From Halopseudomonas xinjiangensis (GTDB lineage: Bacteria; Pseudomonadota; Gammaproteobacteria; Pseudomonadales; Pseudomonadaceae): a stretch of 64,000 bases of DNA. The position numbers were made by a program, and so were the translations under genes. The notes under the pieces were generated by a model. The model was not told where the DNA came from, did no database searches, and worked only from the letters and a program-made list of their open reading frames with translations. The stretch is from NCBI RefSeq assembly GCF_900104945.1, contig NZ_LT629736.1:1488001-1552000 (forward strand). The letters run 5' to 3'. The first letter of the stretch is position 1. Each line of letters opens with the position of its first letter. Shown in pieces: positions 21,201 through 30,705 of the stretch.

Positions 21201-21524
21201 GGTGAAAGCGGAGCCACCGAGCCAGCAGAGAAGCCTGTGCACAACGCAACCGGCGATGTGGGGCATCCGGACCTGAACGTACTGGAACAGCAGCTTGACA
21301 TGCCGTCGGAAGCGGAAGTGAATACTCAGACCCAGCCCGAACCCAGCGACGTTGCCGGCCATCCGGACACCAACGTGATGGGCCAGCAGCTGGACGATGA
21401 GTCTCAGGCCAACGACGTTCCGACTGAAGATGGCACAGGGAAGACTGGTCACCCCGACACCCATGCTCTCGCACAGCAGTTCGAAAGCAAGGAAGACGAG
21501 GATGACCAGAAGCCCAAGGAATAA
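18204..21524 (+). CDS. rne: Ribonuclease E
   Basis: A 1106-residue endoribonuclease and degradosome scaffold. The N-terminal half is catalytic: an S1 domain at about residues 35-125, Mg-binding aspartates in [15 protein letters not shown] (about 303) and [10 protein letters not shown] (about 346), and the zinc-link CPRCNGRG (about 404). From about residue 510 the protein is low-complexity: proline/alanine-rich, then Arg/Glu-rich RNA-binding blocks ([32 protein letters not shown]), then acidic, and it ends in four imperfect [11 protein letters not shown] repeats. The start ATG at 18204 (MKRMLINAT) is the conserved one. It has a long leader and a strong terminator. Confidence 0.97.
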   Translation: MKRMLINATQPEELRVALVDGQRLYDLDIESGAREQKKANIYMGRITRVEPSLEAAFVDFGSERHGFLPLKEISREYFSKQPEGRVNIKEVLKEGQEVIVQVDKEERGNKGAALTTFISLAGRYLVLMPNNPRAGGISRRIEGEERNELREALNSLNIPADMGMIVRTAGLGRSAEELQWDLDYLLQLWEAIKSASSERTAPFLIYQESNVIIRAIRDYLRQDIGEVLIDSETVKEEALNFISQVMPQYASKVKLYDDSVPLFNRFQIESQIETAFEREVKLPSGGSIVIDHTEALVSIDINSARATKGGDIEETALQTNLEAAEEIARQLRLRDIGGLIVIDFIDMTPAKNQRAVEERVRESLEADRARVQVGRISRFGLLEMSRQRLRPSLGETSGIVCPRCNGRGTIRDVESLSLSVLRLIEEEALKERTAEVRAHVPIAVATFLLNEKREALAKTEKRTKVRLVILPSEHMETPHFDVQRLRDDHESVVNNETSYAMKVEVVAEEPVQVSQTRAIVRQEAAVKSIAPSRPAPTPAPAPVAVTQVIQQSQPGLFKGIIKSLVSLFAGNSEPEVTEEKAPTEQQRPERKPSRDSNRGDDRRNGRRRSRSERPERSEGDRKQAGGRQERNERPERAERAERTERPERKTEQAERKTEQAVESKPVETTRRRRRNPEAAERAPREEESARTDAPVEPRNQSERRPRQEEKPDVEDTVAIDAEQQDEQNEGDRPKRRSRNSQRRRNNRRSRPAQDETAASGDEAANDQSEAGQEAAEKTPQVSTEAAAAATAAIASGLGEVSANMSPSESETTSDDAPGDVQTPVEEGLNQNAADAEQSISNAVEAFSQSRRDQAGEHSAEAIDADAGLTAELSDEPEQVQAPTVNQVEAQAEPEAKPEQAEEPAPAAADKPSVDEPAVAEEPAAAPALTESGRAYNDPREVRRRQQEAKRMAEQQAAEAAEAQQSTLPLETAEAPSSANATGDDAHPDTNVLAQQFEGEGESGATEPAEKPVHNATGDVGHPDLNVLEQQLDMPSEAEVNTQTQPEPSDVAGHPDTNVMGQQLDDESQANDVPTEDGTGKTGHPDTHALAQQFESKEDEDDQKPKE
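21137..21480 (+). repeat. Four imperfect repeats at the RNase E C-terminus
   Basis: In-frame units encoding [36 protein letters not shown] and [12 protein letters not shown], near 21150-21188, 21256-21293, 21355-21390 and 21445-21480, separated by acidic linkers of about 20 residues. DNA identity is lower than protein identity, which suggests selection on the peptide rather than recent duplication. Confidence 0.85.
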
Positions 21525-21542
21525 ATTCCGGGCGACATGAAA

Positions 21543-21569
21543 AAGGGATGCCTCGGCATCCCTTTTTTT
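21543..21569 (+). terminator. Intrinsic terminator of rne
   Basis: Seven-base stem GGGATGC/GCATCCC closed by a CTCG tetraloop (21545-21562), followed by seven Ts. It lies 21 bases after the rne stop, before convergent murB. Confidence 0.92.
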
Positions 21570-21592
21570 GCTTCTGAACAACCAGTATTGAT

Positions 21593-22615
21593 CTACCCGC
21601 CGAGCAACTGCGGCTCCATCTCGAGAGCAACCCCGAAGCGGCTGCCCACGTCAGAGCGAATCTCATCTGCCAGAGCCATCACGTCCTTCCCCTTCGCACC
21701 GCCATGATTGACCAACACCAGCGCCTGATCGCGATGCACCCCGACCGTACCTCGCCGCAGCCCACGCCAGCCTGCCTGATCGATCAGCCAGCCCGCGGCG
21801 AGCTTTACCGAGTCCACACCCTGTGGATAGCAGGGCATGGCGGGATGGTCCCTACGCAAACGCTCTGCCTGCTCGCTCGAGACCACAGGATTCTTGAAAA
21901 AGCTGCCGGCATTGCCAATCAGCGCCGGATCAGGAAGTTTGGAGCGACGAATGCGGCAGACCAGTTCGGCGACCACACGGGAATCGGGCCGGGTCAGACC
22001 GGTCTCATCCCAGGCGGCCCGAAGCGGTGCATAATCGACGCGCAATCGAGGCGTGCGTGACAGACGTAGCCGAACCTGGAGGATGACGAAGCGCCCCGGA
22101 TGACGCTTGAAAACGCTATCCCGGTAGCCGAAGTCACAGGCCTGCCGATCGAAGCGCAGGACTTGAGCCGTCTTTCGATCAAGTGCGTCCAGACTGTCGA
22201 ACACATCGGCCAACTCGATACCGTAGGCGCCGATATTCTGGACCGGCGCCGCACCCGTAGTACCCGGAATCAATGAAAGATTTTCCAGCCCGGAGAGCCC
22301 CTGGTCGAGAGACCAGGCGACTAGCCGATGCCAGTTTTCGCCCGCTGCAGCTTCGATTAGCACCGCGTCATCGTGCCGAGCCAACACTCGTCTGCCAAGG
22401 CTGCGCATGCAGATCAGCAGGCCCGGAACCGGTCCGCCCAAAACGACATTGCTGCCGCCGCCCAGAATCGTAACGGCCCAGCCATGTCGGTCCGCCAGCG
22501 CCAGTGCGTCGAGCAGCTGTGAGAGCGTCTCGACTTCAACGAGATGATCTGCCGGTTCGCAGATACCGAAGGTGTTGTAATGTCGGAGATCAACGGACTG
22601 GCGCACCGAGGTCAT
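21593..22615 (-). CDS. murB: UDP-N-acetylenolpyruvoylglucosamine reductase
   Basis: A 340-residue type I MurB, reducing enolpyruvyl-UDP-GlcNAc to UDP-MurNAc with NADPH and FAD. It begins with the NTFGI motif, has the FAD loop ILGGGSNVVL and later IPGTTGAAPVQNIGAYG, the catalytic serine in GNAGSFFKNP and a C-terminal QALVLVNHGGAKGKDVM. The start is the ATG at 22615, 31 bases after the kdsB stop. In P. aeruginosa a ptpA-like phosphatase gene is remembered here; none fits in the gap. Confidence 0.96.
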   Translation of the reverse strand: MTSVRQSVDLRHYNTFGICEPADHLVEVETLSQLLDALALADRHGWAVTILGGGSNVVLGGPVPGLLICMRSLGRRVLARHDDAVLIEAAAGENWHRLVAWSLDQGLSGLENLSLIPGTTGAAPVQNIGAYGIELADVFDSLDALDRKTAQVLRFDRQACDFGYRDSVFKRHPGRFVILQVRLRLSRTPRLRVDYAPLRAAWDETGLTRPDSRVVAELVCRIRRSKLPDPALIGNAGSFFKNPVVSSEQAERLRRDHPAMPCYPQGVDSVKLAAGWLIDQAGWRGLRRGTVGVHRDQALVLVNHGGAKGKDVMALADEIRSDVGSRFGVALEMEPQLLGG

Positions 22616-22646
22616 CACGGCTCGCTCACCGATCCAAGCGCGGCAG

Positions 22647-23408
22647 TCATGCGCCGCCCAGAAGCGAACGGACGCGCGCCAGATCCTCGAATGTATCGAC
22701 ACCCGCTGGTGGCGTTACGCACGCATCAGCTACATGGATGCGCTGGCCGTACCAGAGCGCGCGTAGCTGCTCCAACGATTCCACGGTTTCCAGCGGGCTG
22801 ACCGGCCAGGAGACGTAATCGTGAAGGAAGCGTACTCGATAGGCATAAAGACCGATATGCCGACGAAAGGCGACATCAGCGGGCAGCGAGGCCGGCCGCC
22901 CCCCGGCAAATTGGTCGCGACACCAAGGCATAGGCGCGCGGCTGAAATACAGCGCGTAGCCCGCCTGATCGGTCACAACCTTCACTACGTTCGGGTTGAA
23001 CAGCGCGTCGATATCGGTCAGCGGTTCCGCCAGCGTGGCAATGCTCGCCTGAGGGGCGGCCTGCAGGTCGGCTGCCACTTGCTCAATGAGTGCCGGGGGA
23101 AGCATGGGCTCATCACCCTGCACGTTCACCACGCAGGCATTCGCAGGCAGTTCCAGGTGAGACACGACTTCCTGCAAGCGATCGGTACCCGAGGGGTGAT
23201 CCTCACGCGTCAGCACCACGTCGGCACCGAAGCCTCTGCAAGCGTCGACGATCCGTTGATCATCGGTCGCAACCGTCACGCTAAGCGCACTGCTTTGGCG
23301 TGCCTGTTCCCAGACTCGCTGAATCATCGGCTTGCCTGCGATATCCTGCAGCGGTTTGCCAGGCAAACGGGTGGAGGCAAAGCGGGCGGGAATAATGACG
23401 TGATACAT
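22647..23408 (-). CDS. kdsB: 3-deoxy-manno-octulosonate cytidylyltransferase (CMP-KDO synthetase)
   Basis: A 253-residue nucleotidyltransferase activating KDO for lipid A-core assembly. The signature [19 protein letters not shown] is at the N-terminus, [13 protein letters not shown] holds the metal-binding aspartate, and [11 protein letters not shown] and [12 protein letters not shown] are conserved. The start is the ATG at 23408, one base after the ycaR stop; longer frames upstream overlap ycaR. Confidence 0.96.
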   Translation of the reverse strand: MYHVIIPARFASTRLPGKPLQDIAGKPMIQRVWEQARQSSALSVTVATDDQRIVDACRGFGADVVLTREDHPSGTDRLQEVVSHLELPANACVVNVQGDEPMLPPALIEQVAADLQAAPQASIATLAEPLTDIDALFNPNVVKVVTDQAGYALYFSRAPMPWCRDQFAGGRPASLPADVAFRRHIGLYAYRVRFLHDYVSWPVSPLETVESLEQLRALWYGQRIHVADACVTPPAGVDTFEDLARVRSLLGGA

Positions 23409-23409
23409 A

Positions 23410-23595
23410 TCAGCGATCCAGACGCTCATCGGCGTCAAGGGCGCGGGCTTCGCTTTCCAGCATAACCGGAATGCCGTCGCGCACCGGATAAGCCAGTCCA
23501 TCGGCACGGCACCACAGCTCGCTCTTGTCCCGGTTTTGGACCAAAGGTCCTTTGCATAACGGACAGGCGAGTATATCGAGCAGTTTCGGATCCAT
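23410..23595 (-). CDS. ycaR: Trm112-family YcaR zinc-ribbon-like protein
   Basis: A 61-residue protein, [19 protein letters not shown], with a CPLC pair and a later ELWC. The fold is that of Trm112/YcaR; its role is unclear, but it is regularly placed between lpxK and kdsB. The ATG at 23595 shares its A with the lpxK stop codon (TGATG), implying coupling. Confidence 0.93.
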   Translation of the reverse strand: MDPKLLDILACPLCKGPLVQNRDKSELWCRADGLAYPVRDGIPVMLESEARALDADERLDR

Positions 23596-24614
23596 CAGGG
23601 CTCTCCAGGGAAAAGTGATCGGGGCAACCGGGCGTCCAGAGCTTTGGCGAATGCGTCGCTTAGAACCGCCTCCACGCTCAGGTACCACCAGTTGTCCTGC
23701 GCCAGCTCGTTGCATTTGACCGCGTCCTTTTCGGTCATGATGACCGGGCGCGAGGCGTCGAATCCGGCAAAACTGTCTGCATTGTAATCGGCGTGATCGC
23801 CGAAGGCATGTTTTCTTGGCGCAAAGCCAAGCTGCTGCAACGTATCGAAGAAGCGTTGAGGGTTACCGATGCCTGCCAGCGCCTCGACCTCTCGTGTCCC
23901 GCGCCAGCTATCGATAGCCATGCGCTGCCCGCTGCGCACGTTAACCAATGCTACTGGCTCTAAACGCATCGCGTAGCAGCCCTCAGCGTCGGCAGGCGCG
24001 CCATTGCGCACCAGCAGATCCACGCTTTTCAGTCGGTCCGCCGGCTCGCGCAGAGGGCCCTCTGGCAGACAGCGTCCGTTACCCAGGCCGCGAGCGTGAT
24101 CGATCATCACCAATTCGACGCTACGCCCGAGCCGATAATGCTGCAGACCATCATCACTGATGATCACGTCGACCCTATGGTGCTCTAGCAAGGCGCGGCA
24201 ACCACGAGGCCGGTCGGGATCAATTACCACAGGTATATCGAAGCGCCGAGCGATCAACAGCGGCTCGTCGCCACTCTGAGTCGGCGCATCGCCAGCCTGG
24301 ACAAATCGCGGAAAGTCGCCCGGCTCGGCGCCATATCCTCTGCTGATCAGCCCGACGCGCAAGTCTCTGGCGCGCAGGTGCTCGATCAGCCAAAGACACA
24401 TTGGCGTTTTGCCGGTGCCTCCAAGGGTGATGTTCCCGACTACGATCACAGGCACCGGTGGCGCCCATTGCTCCGCCCGACCGGACAGATATCGTGCTCG
24501 GCGGCGGACAACAAGACTGGCGTATAGCGCGGAGAGCGGTCTGAGCAGCATCAGCCAGCGATGCCGCTCATACCACGCGCGCAGGAAAAATCGCTCAACA
24601 GCTGGACTGCTCAC
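23595..24614 (-). CDS. lpxK: Tetraacyldisaccharide 4'-kinase
   Basis: A 339-residue inner-membrane-associated kinase phosphorylating the lipid A precursor. The P-loop [13 protein letters not shown] is at about residues 57-69, [15 protein letters not shown] follows, and [14 protein letters not shown] and [10 protein letters not shown] are family motifs. It starts with GTG at 24614, overlapping the exbD stop by four bases (GTGA). The cluster msbA/exb-lpxK-ycaR-kdsB is typical. Confidence 0.95.
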   Translation of the reverse strand: MSSPAVERFFLRAWYERHRWLMLLRPLSALYASLVVRRRARYLSGRAEQWAPPVPVIVVGNITLGGTGKTPMCLWLIEHLRARDLRVGLISRGYGAEPGDFPRFVQAGDAPTQSGDEPLLIARRFDIPVVIDPDRPRGCRALLEHHRVDVIISDDGLQHYRLGRSVELVMIDHARGLGNGRCLPEGPLREPADRLKSVDLLVRNGAPADAEGCYAMRLEPVALVNVRSGQRMAIDSWRGTREVEALAGIGNPQRFFDTLQQLGFAPRKHAFGDHADYNADSFAGFDASRPVIMTEKDAVKCNELAQDNWWYLSVEAVLSDAFAKALDARLPRSLFPGEP

Positions 24615-25045
24615 TGCGAGCCGCCCGCCTCCATTTGACTGGTAGTCAGACGCAGCCGACCGAAACCGAGCTGACCAGCCGCATCCATCGCCGTAATCAC
24701 TGCCTGGTGTGGGGTCTGGGCGTCGGCAGTGATGATAACCGGCAGGTTGTTATTCCCTGCCGACTCCCGCTGCAGGGCAGCCATGAGCTTCTCCAGACTC
24801 GGGTCGATGAGAACCTTGTCATTGATCGCGGTTTCGCCCGCAGCGGAAATCGTAACCTCGATCTGCTGCGGAGCAGCCGAGTCCACCGTCTCTCCGGAGC
24901 CGGCTTGCGGCAGATCGATTTTCAACTGCGTTTCGCGAGTGAATGTGGTGGAAACCATGAAAAAGATGAGCAGCAGGAATACTACGTCGATCAACGGCGT
25001 CAGATTGACCCCGACCTCGTCGAGTTTCTGTCGGCGGAAATTCAC
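24611..25045 (-). CDS. exbD: ExbD/TolR-type biopolymer transport protein
   Basis: A 144-residue protein with a short cytoplasmic N-terminus (NFRRQKLDEVGVNLTPLIDVVFLLLIFFMV, read in parts), one transmembrane helix bearing the conserved proton-pathway aspartate in PLIDVVFLL, and a periplasmic domain. It pairs with the ExbB-like gene upstream to couple the proton gradient to an outer-membrane process. It starts with GTG at 25045. Its location next to lpxK corresponds to exbD2 of Pseudomonas. Confidence 0.9.
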   Translation of the reverse strand: MNFRRQKLDEVGVNLTPLIDVVFLLLIFFMVSTTFTRETQLKIDLPQAGSGETVDSAAPQQIEVTISAAGETAINDKVLIDPSLEKLMAALQRESAGNNNLPVIITADAQTPHQAVITAMDAAGQLGFGRLRLTTSQMEAGGSQ

Positions 25046-25047
25046 GG

Positions 25048-25719
25048 TCAGGCCCCTTTACGACCGCTGCCGGTACGTAGCGGAACAGGTTCGCCACCAG
25101 CACCGCTGTCGATCTCACGATTACCTTGCATGACCTCTACCAGTTTGGTCGCTTCCTGCTCCATGCTCACCACCAGCTCGTCAACACGACGTACAAAGAA
25201 GCGGTGGAAGAACAACGCAGGAATGGCCACCGTGAGGCCGGCCGCTGTGGTCACGAGCGCCTTGGAAATACCGCCGGCCAGCACACCGGTGTTGCCGGTT
25301 CCCTGGGTCATGATCGCACTGAACACGTCGATCATGCCGATGACGGTTCCCAGCAGACCCAGCAAAGGGGTGATCGCAGCGATGGTACCAAGCGTGTTGA
25401 GATAGCGTTCCATCTCGTGGATCACCTTGCTCGCCCCCTCCTGAATGCACTCCTTCATGATTTCCCTGCCATGACGGGCATTGGCCAGACCGGCCGCAAG
25501 GATCTCGCCGAGCGGCGAATCAGCGCGCAAGGTCTTCAATTTGACGGCGTCAAGTTGACCATCCTTGACCCAGCGCCAGACCTGGCCGAGGAGATTGGGA
25601 GGGGCTATGCGACTGGTGCGCAGTGTCCATAAGCGTTCGATGATGATTGCCACGGCGATGACCGACGACAACAGAATCGGCAACATCAGCCAGCCACCGG
25701 CACTGATCAATTCCCACAC
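25048..25719 (-). CDS. exbB: ExbB/TolQ-type proton channel protein
   Basis: About 223 residues with three membrane segments: near the N-terminus (GGWLMLPILLSSVIAVAIIIERL in parts), in the middle (TIAAITPLLGLLGTVIGMIDVF) and after it (LVTTAAGLTVAIPALFFHRFF). The LLGTVIGM and TTAAGLTVAIP stretches are MotA/TolQ/ExbB signatures. I chose GTG at 25719 (VWELISAGGW), preceded by a GGGAGGG Shine-Dalgarno; an upstream TTG would put that sequence inside the gene. It forms a stator pair with exbD downstream. Confidence 0.9.
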   Translation of the reverse strand: MWELISAGGWLMLPILLSSVIAVAIIIERLWTLRTSRIAPPNLLGQVWRWVKDGQLDAVKLKTLRADSPLGEILAAGLANARHGREIMKECIQEGASKVIHEMERYLNTLGTIAAITPLLGLLGTVIGMIDVFSAIMTQGTGNTGVLAGGISKALVTTAAGLTVAIPALFFHRFFVRRVDELVVSMEQEATKLVEVMQGNREIDSGAGGEPVPLRTGSGRKGA

Positions 25720-25804
25720 AAGCGATCCCTCCCCCAAACTGATATGACTCTAGCACAGGCCCGTACACGGCTCGTCCGTCAGCCGCCTGTGAAAATCGAT
25801 GTTG

Positions 25805-28051
25805 TTATTCGTGCCAGAAGCGTCTGTTCTCATCCCGCCAGTGCCAGCTCAACCTGCCTGGACCTGACTCGTCAAATTCGAACCTGATCGCCCCGGAGCG
25901 CGCAGTATAAACCGGTTCCGCATGCAATTCTCGGTAACGTTCCACAACCTTCTGATGCGGATGCCCGAATGGACTGTAGAAAGCCGAGCTGAACACCACC
26001 CAACGCGGCGAAACCGCGCGGATGAAGGCGTAGGAGGACGACGTTCGGCTGCCATGATGCGGCGCGATCAGCAGATCCGCCCTCAACGGTTCGGCGAGCA
26101 TTTGATACTCGCCGCGAATACCCAGATCACCAGGTAACAAAACCGAACCCCATTGGCTGGTAATACGCAATACGCAGGAACGCTCATTTGCAGGGGCAGG
26201 CGGCGGTGCGCTGTACACGACACGGAACTCGACCCCATCCCTGCTCCAACTCTCCCCCGGCTGGCAGGGTTGCGCGCCTAGGCTGGCGAGCTCATCGGGC
26301 TGGCCAGACAGCACGCGCCCTACGGGAATGCGCTCCATAAGCGCCGCCGCTCCGCCAGCATGGTCGTTGTCGGCGTGGCTGAGCAGGAGCGTATCGAGTT
26401 TACTGACGCCGAGATCGAGCAGTGCCGGGTAGACGACCGCTTCGCCCAGGTCAAAGCCGCTACGCAGGCGCGCGCCAGTGTCATACAGCAGGACGTGGGA
26501 GTGTGTCTGGACCAACACCGACAGGCCCTGCCCGACGTCCAGCGCTGTCACCCAGAACCCGCCCGGCTCGGGGATACGCGAAGTTGGGAGAAACAGCGCC
26601 ACCAGGCAGGCCAGCGCCGGGATTCGAAGAATACTGGATAGAGGGCTTATCAGCGCCAATGCGCCAGCCGCTCCGATGCTCCAGTTGACCCACCCCGGAA
26701 ACCCAAGCGTTACCGGCGCACGCCACGACGCAGCATGCTCCAGCAGATAAAACAAAGCGTTCAAAGCCTTTGCGGACAACCACAGCAGGGTCGAAGAGTC
26801 GAAATAAAGCTCAGTCAGAGTGCCAAGCAGGGCGGCCGGTACGACCGCTAGACTGACCCAGGGAATGGCAATCAGGTTGACCACCGGAGCAGTCAGGCTT
26901 CCGGGCATACCCCAGAGGACCAGCCACGGCCAGAGGCCGATGAAGATGACCCATTGCGCCCGCCCCCAGCGCCACCAGATTCCGCGTATGGCCAGGCGCC
27001 CGGCCATGCCGAGCAGTAACAGCCCTACCGCCACGAAAGAGAGCCAGAAACCCGCCCTCAGCGGCGCGGCCGGAGCCAGGATCGTCACCGCGCACAGCGC
27101 GCCCAACCAGAAAACCCAGGCGTTGATCTGCCGGTAGCGCAAACGCGCCAACAGCACCAGCGCCACCATGAGCAGCGCTCTCTGGGTGGGCACTGCAAAC
27201 CCGGCAAGGCCGGCGTACAGGGCGGCAGCCGATAGCGCCAAAGGCGCCGCAAGCCATTGTTGCGGGTACGATACGCGCAGCAATCCCAGCCAACCGATTG
27301 CCGAGACCATCGCGAAAACCGCGGCTGCGACCATACCTACGTGCAGTCCGGATATCACCATCAGGTGCCCGGTGCCAGTGGCCTGCAGCGTTTGCCAATC
27401 AGTGTCGTCGAGCGCGCTGCGGTCCCCGACCACCAGAGCGATCAAGCGCTCCCCACCGGGGTATGCCGAGAGCGTCTCGCTAAGCCGCTGACGCACCAGC
27501 CTCCGCCAGCGTGAAAGGCTCTGGGCCTCGGCCTCGATACGTTCGCCTGAGCGGATACTCGCTACCGCTCCAATCTGTTGAGCGAATAGCCAGGACTCGT
27601 AATCGAAGCCCCCCGGATTGGACATGCCGCGCGGTCGACGCAGGTTGCCAACAAAGCGCCACCGCTCTCCGGGCTCTACCGCCTCGCCCGCATACCAGTG
27701 CGCCCGCATGATCGGAAGCGCGCCGCCAGTTTCGGCGTGATGCGCATTCTCGATGAGAAAACGCCAACCAAGCGCGGTCCGCTCGGGCAAGCCGGCTACT
27801 TGCCCGGTGAACGTAATTCGCTGGTTGTCGAGATGCTCGGGGAGTCGCTCGTCCATCGCCGTCTGATGATGGTTGCATGCCCATGCCAGACCCAGCAGAA
27901 ACAGCGCGACAGGACGCCAGCGTGGGTGCATCGCTGCCGTACAGGAAGCGACTGCGAAGACTGCGATAAGCCATGGCGGAGCAAGCGCCGGAAACGAAAG
28001 CGGCGTGATCAGCCCGACGAACACCGCCGTCAGGCCTAGCGGTAGATTCAT
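25805..28051 (-). CDS. comEC: ComEC/Rec2-family DNA internalisation protein
   Basis: A 748-residue multi-spanning membrane protein. The N-terminal region has membrane helices and a DUF4131-type domain, the central competence domain has many helices (HLMVISGLHVGMVAAAVFAM is a typical motif), and the C-terminal metallo-beta-lactamase domain has LLLSHADNDHAGG and PHHGSRTSSS. It forms the inner-membrane channel for single-stranded DNA uptake in transformable bacteria; in Pseudomonas natural competence is variable. It is upstream of exbB on the same strand and full length. Confidence 0.94.
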   Translation of the reverse strand: MNLPLGLTAVFVGLITPLSFPALAPPWLIAVFAVASCTAAMHPRWRPVALFLLGLAWACNHHQTAMDERLPEHLDNQRITFTGQVAGLPERTALGWRFLIENAHHAETGGALPIMRAHWYAGEAVEPGERWRFVGNLRRPRGMSNPGGFDYESWLFAQQIGAVASIRSGERIEAEAQSLSRWRRLVRQRLSETLSAYPGGERLIALVVGDRSALDDTDWQTLQATGTGHLMVISGLHVGMVAAAVFAMVSAIGWLGLLRVSYPQQWLAAPLALSAAALYAGLAGFAVPTQRALLMVALVLLARLRYRQINAWVFWLGALCAVTILAPAAPLRAGFWLSFVAVGLLLLGMAGRLAIRGIWWRWGRAQWVIFIGLWPWLVLWGMPGSLTAPVVNLIAIPWVSLAVVPAALLGTLTELYFDSSTLLWLSAKALNALFYLLEHAASWRAPVTLGFPGWVNWSIGAAGALALISPLSSILRIPALACLVALFLPTSRIPEPGGFWVTALDVGQGLSVLVQTHSHVLLYDTGARLRSGFDLGEAVVYPALLDLGVSKLDTLLLSHADNDHAGGAAALMERIPVGRVLSGQPDELASLGAQPCQPGESWSRDGVEFRVVYSAPPPAPANERSCVLRITSQWGSVLLPGDLGIRGEYQMLAEPLRADLLIAPHHGSRTSSSYAFIRAVSPRWVVFSSAFYSPFGHPHQKVVERYRELHAEPVYTARSGAIRFEFDESGPGRLSWHWRDENRRFWHE

Positions 28052-28079
28052 TGTGGAAACATCCTGTTCGCCACTGCTC

Positions 28080-28105
28080 TGTCAGGCGGTAGTTACTGCC
28101 TGACA
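28080..28105. promoter_or_regulatory. Inverted repeat between comEC and the DUF2062 gene
   Basis: Perfect eight-base arms TGTCAGGC (28080-28087) and GCCTGACA (28098-28105) around a ten-base centre, in the 100-base divergent space. It could be a protein-binding operator or an RNA hairpin; no U-run follows. Confidence 0.4.
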
Positions 28106-28151
28106 TTCCATGCATAATTGGTTTTACTCTTCCAGCAGCCAATGGTTTGCG

Positions 28152-28676
28152 ATGCCGCGCCGCCTACTCAAACGCTACATGCCCACCCCCGAGCGCATCA
28201 AAGCCAACAAGTCGCTGCGCTTCCTCGGCACGATGCTGCATGATCCAAACCTGTGGCACCTTAACCGCCACAGTGTGGCTCGAGCAGTTGCCATTGGTTT
28301 GTTCGTCGCCCTGCTGCCAATTCCGATGCAGATGCTGCTTTCAGCGTCCGTAGCAGTACCTTCGCGGGCAAATCTGCCCATCTCGGTCGGCCTGGTGTGG
28401 CTGACCAATCCGGTAACCATGCCGCCGATCTTTTTCATTGAATACAAGATCGGCACCCTGCTGCTCGGCACGCCTGAGCGCACCATGCCGATGGAACTAT
28501 CGTTGACGTGGTTGAGCGCAGAGATTCAGCATCTCTGGCAACCGCTCCTGGTGGGTTCACTACTGATCGGCATCATCGCGGCGCTCATTGGCTACAGCGC
28601 GACGATGTTGTATTGGCGTTTGTGGGTTTACCGCAACTGGCAACGACGCAAAATGAGACGTCGTCACCAGAGCTGA
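28152..28676 (+). CDS. DUF2062 membrane protein
   Basis: A 174-residue protein of the DUF2062 family. RYMPTPERIKANKSLRFLG and NLWHLNRHSVARAVAIGLFVALLPIPMQ are the characteristic N-terminal blocks, followed by two or three membrane helices with VWLTNPVTMPPIFFIEYKIG. Function is unknown; the gene conventionally lies beside comEC in Pseudomonas (PA2985). I took the ATG at 28152, because the upstream ATG at 28110 adds residues absent from the family pattern. Confidence 0.88.
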   Translation: MPRRLLKRYMPTPERIKANKSLRFLGTMLHDPNLWHLNRHSVARAVAIGLFVALLPIPMQMLLSASVAVPSRANLPISVGLVWLTNPVTMPPIFFIEYKIGTLLLGTPERTMPMELSLTWLSAEIQHLWQPLLVGSLLIGIIAALIGYSATMLYWRLWVYRNWQRRKMRRRHQS

Positions 28677-28684
28677 ACGAAAAG

Positions 28685-29374
28685 TTAGCGGATCTGCTTT
28701 TCCTGCAACCGGCCCTCGTTCAGGGTCAGTGCACGATCCATCTGCCCGGCAAGGGCAAGATCATGCGTCACCACCAGAAACGCTGTCTTCAGACTCTGAC
28801 TCAGCTCAAGCATCAGTTGCTGGATGCCTCGCGCCGTGTGCTGATCGAGGTTCCCGGTCGGTTCGTCGAGTAGCACGCAGGCTGGCTGGTTGATCAATGC
28901 CCGGGCGATCGCCACCCGCTGCCTCTCTCCGCCGGACAACTCGGCCGGTTTGTGTCCGGTCCGCGCAGACAACCCCACCCGTGCAAGCATCTCCTCAGCT
29001 CGCGCCCGCACGTCGGCGATCGGACGACTACCAATCAACAAAGGCATCGATACGTTTTCCAGCGCGCTGAACTCGGCGAGCAAATGGTGGAACTGGTAGA
29101 CGAAGCCAAGACCGGTATTGCGCAGCTTGCCCCGCTCCGATTCACGTAGCGCCGACATCTGTTGTCCTGCCAGCCAAACCTCGCCTTCGCTGGGTGTATC
29201 CAGTCCACCGAGCATGTTGAGCAGCGTCGTCTTGCCAGACCCTGAACTGCCCACGATGGCGATACGCTCACCGCGACGAAGGGTGAGATTGACGCCATCA
29301 AGAACCTTGAGTCGCTGCGGACCAATCGCATATTCCTTGCTCAGCTCACGACATTCCAACACGACATCAGTCAT
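28685..29374 (-). CDS. lolD: Lipoprotein-releasing system ATP-binding protein LolD
   Basis: A 229-residue ABC ATPase powering extraction of lipoproteins from the inner membrane to LolA. Walker A is [16 protein letters not shown], the ABC signature [15 protein letters not shown], and Walker [12 protein letters not shown]; the [15 protein letters not shown]-loop is LolD-like. The start ATG at 29374 overlaps the lolC/E stop by eight bases. It is the last gene of the pair. Confidence 0.95.
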   Translation of the reverse strand: MTDVVLECRELSKEYAIGPQRLKVLDGVNLTLRRGERIAIVGSSGSGKTTLLNMLGGLDTPSEGEVWLAGQQMSALRESERGKLRNTGLGFVYQFHHLLAEFSALENVSMPLLIGSRPIADVRARAEEMLARVGLSARTGHKPAELSGGERQRVAIARALINQPACVLLDEPTGNLDQHTARGIQQLMLELSQSLKTAFLVVTHDLALAGQMDRALTLNEGRLQEKQIR

Positions 29375-30611
29375 AGCGCAGGGCCTCCGCTGGCTCGGTA
29401 CGCGACGCACGCCAGGCCGGGTATAGCGTCGCCAGGAAGCTCATGCCCAGCCCGGCCGCGCAAATAAGTACCACATCGCTCCAGATCAGCTGGGACGGCA
29501 GGTAGTTGATGAAGTACACGTCGGAACTCAGGAATTGCGTGCCGAGCATGCCTTCCAACCCGGCGACCAGCGCCGAGACGTTGAGCGCCGCCAACACCCC
29601 GAGAATGCAACCGGCGACTGTCCCGACCACACCGATGACCGACCCTTGAACCATGAATATGCCCATGATGGTGCCTGGGGAAGCACCCAGCGTTCTCAGG
29701 ATGGCGATGTCCGCTTTCTTGTCGGTCACCACCATCACCAGGGTGGAAATGATGTTGAATGCAGCGACCGCGACGATCAGCAGCAGCAGCAAGCCAATCA
29801 TGGTTTTTTCCATGCGAATAGCGGCGAAGAGATTACCGTGGCTACGCGTCCAGTCCTGGGCGTAATACTCTCCGGGAAGCCGTGTCACCAGGTCCCAGGC
29901 GACACGGGGAGCTTCGAACAGATCCTGCAGCTTGATGCGCACCCCCTGCACCTGACCCGGCTTCCAGCGTGTGAGCCGCGCTGCGTCGCCGGCGTGAATC
30001 AGCGCCAGCGAGCTGTCCAACTCGGCTCCTACCTTGAATATGCCCGCCACTCGGAATCGCTTGAGCCGAGGAAACACGCCGGCCGGCGTAACCGATGCCT
30101 CAGGTAGAACGAAAGTGAGCATATCCCCTTCCCCCACGCCGAACCGGCGCGCGGTCAGCTCGCCTATGATGATCCCGAATTCACCATCGGCAAGATTATC
30201 GAGCGACCCAGCCTGCATATGGTCCTCGATGATCGAAACCCGGGCTTCCGCTTCGGGTATCACACCATTGACCAACACCGGCGCTACGTTTCCGTCGTGG
30301 GTCAACATGCCCTGGAGCTGCACGAACGGCGCGGCGGCTTCCACTCTCGGATCTGCGAGCAACGCATCAGCCAGCGACCGCCAGTCGTCGATCGGCTGAT
30401 ATCCGTTGATGGTGGCGTGTGGCACCATTCCCAGGATTCGCGTGCGCAGCTCACGATCGAAGCCATTCATGACCGAGAGCACAAGAATCATCACCAGCAC
30501 GCCCAGCGTCAGGCCAAGCATGGAAATCAGTGATATAAAGGAAATGAAGTGATTGCGTCGCTTGGCACGCGTGTAGCGCAGGCCAATGAAGAAAGGCAGC
30601 GGTCTGAACAT
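29367..30611 (-). CDS. LolC/LolE-family lipoprotein-releasing membrane subunit
   Basis: A 414-residue four-helix membrane protein with a large periplasmic domain. The N-terminal [26 protein letters not shown] is family-typical, as is [20 protein letters not shown] segment [15 protein letters not shown] aligns by eye with the LolC Hook (the LolA-recruiting loop), so this is LolC or LolF-like. Only one such gene is present next to lolD, whereas P. aeruginosa is remembered to have two flanking lolD. The start is the ATG at 30611. Confidence 0.9.
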   Translation of the reverse strand: MFRPLPFFIGLRYTRAKRRNHFISFISLISMLGLTLGVLVMILVLSVMNGFDRELRTRILGMVPHATINGYQPIDDWRSLADALLADPRVEAAAPFVQLQGMLTHDGNVAPVLVNGVIPEAEARVSIIEDHMQAGSLDNLADGEFGIIIGELTARRFGVGEGDMLTFVLPEASVTPAGVFPRLKRFRVAGIFKVGAELDSSLALIHAGDAARLTRWKPGQVQGVRIKLQDLFEAPRVAWDLVTRLPGEYYAQDWTRSHGNLFAAIRMEKTMIGLLLLLIVAVAAFNIISTLVMVVTDKKADIAILRTLGASPGTIMGIFMVQGSVIGVVGTVAGCILGVLAALNVSALVAGLEGMLGTQFLSSDVYFINYLPSQLIWSDVVLICAAGLGMSFLATLYPAWRASRTEPAEALRYD

Positions 30612-30705
30612 GAAATTCCAGTCACCAGAGAATCGGGTGGGCCCGGGCGCAGGCCGTTCGGGCTGACATGTTACACTGAAATCGGTTTCGGTAAACGGCC
30701 CCAGC

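Noticed and set aside
20265..21581. Long minus-strand open frame opposite the rne C-terminal region
   Set aside because: An artefact of the low-complexity, GC-rich rne tail on the other strand; no start signal or recognisable domain.
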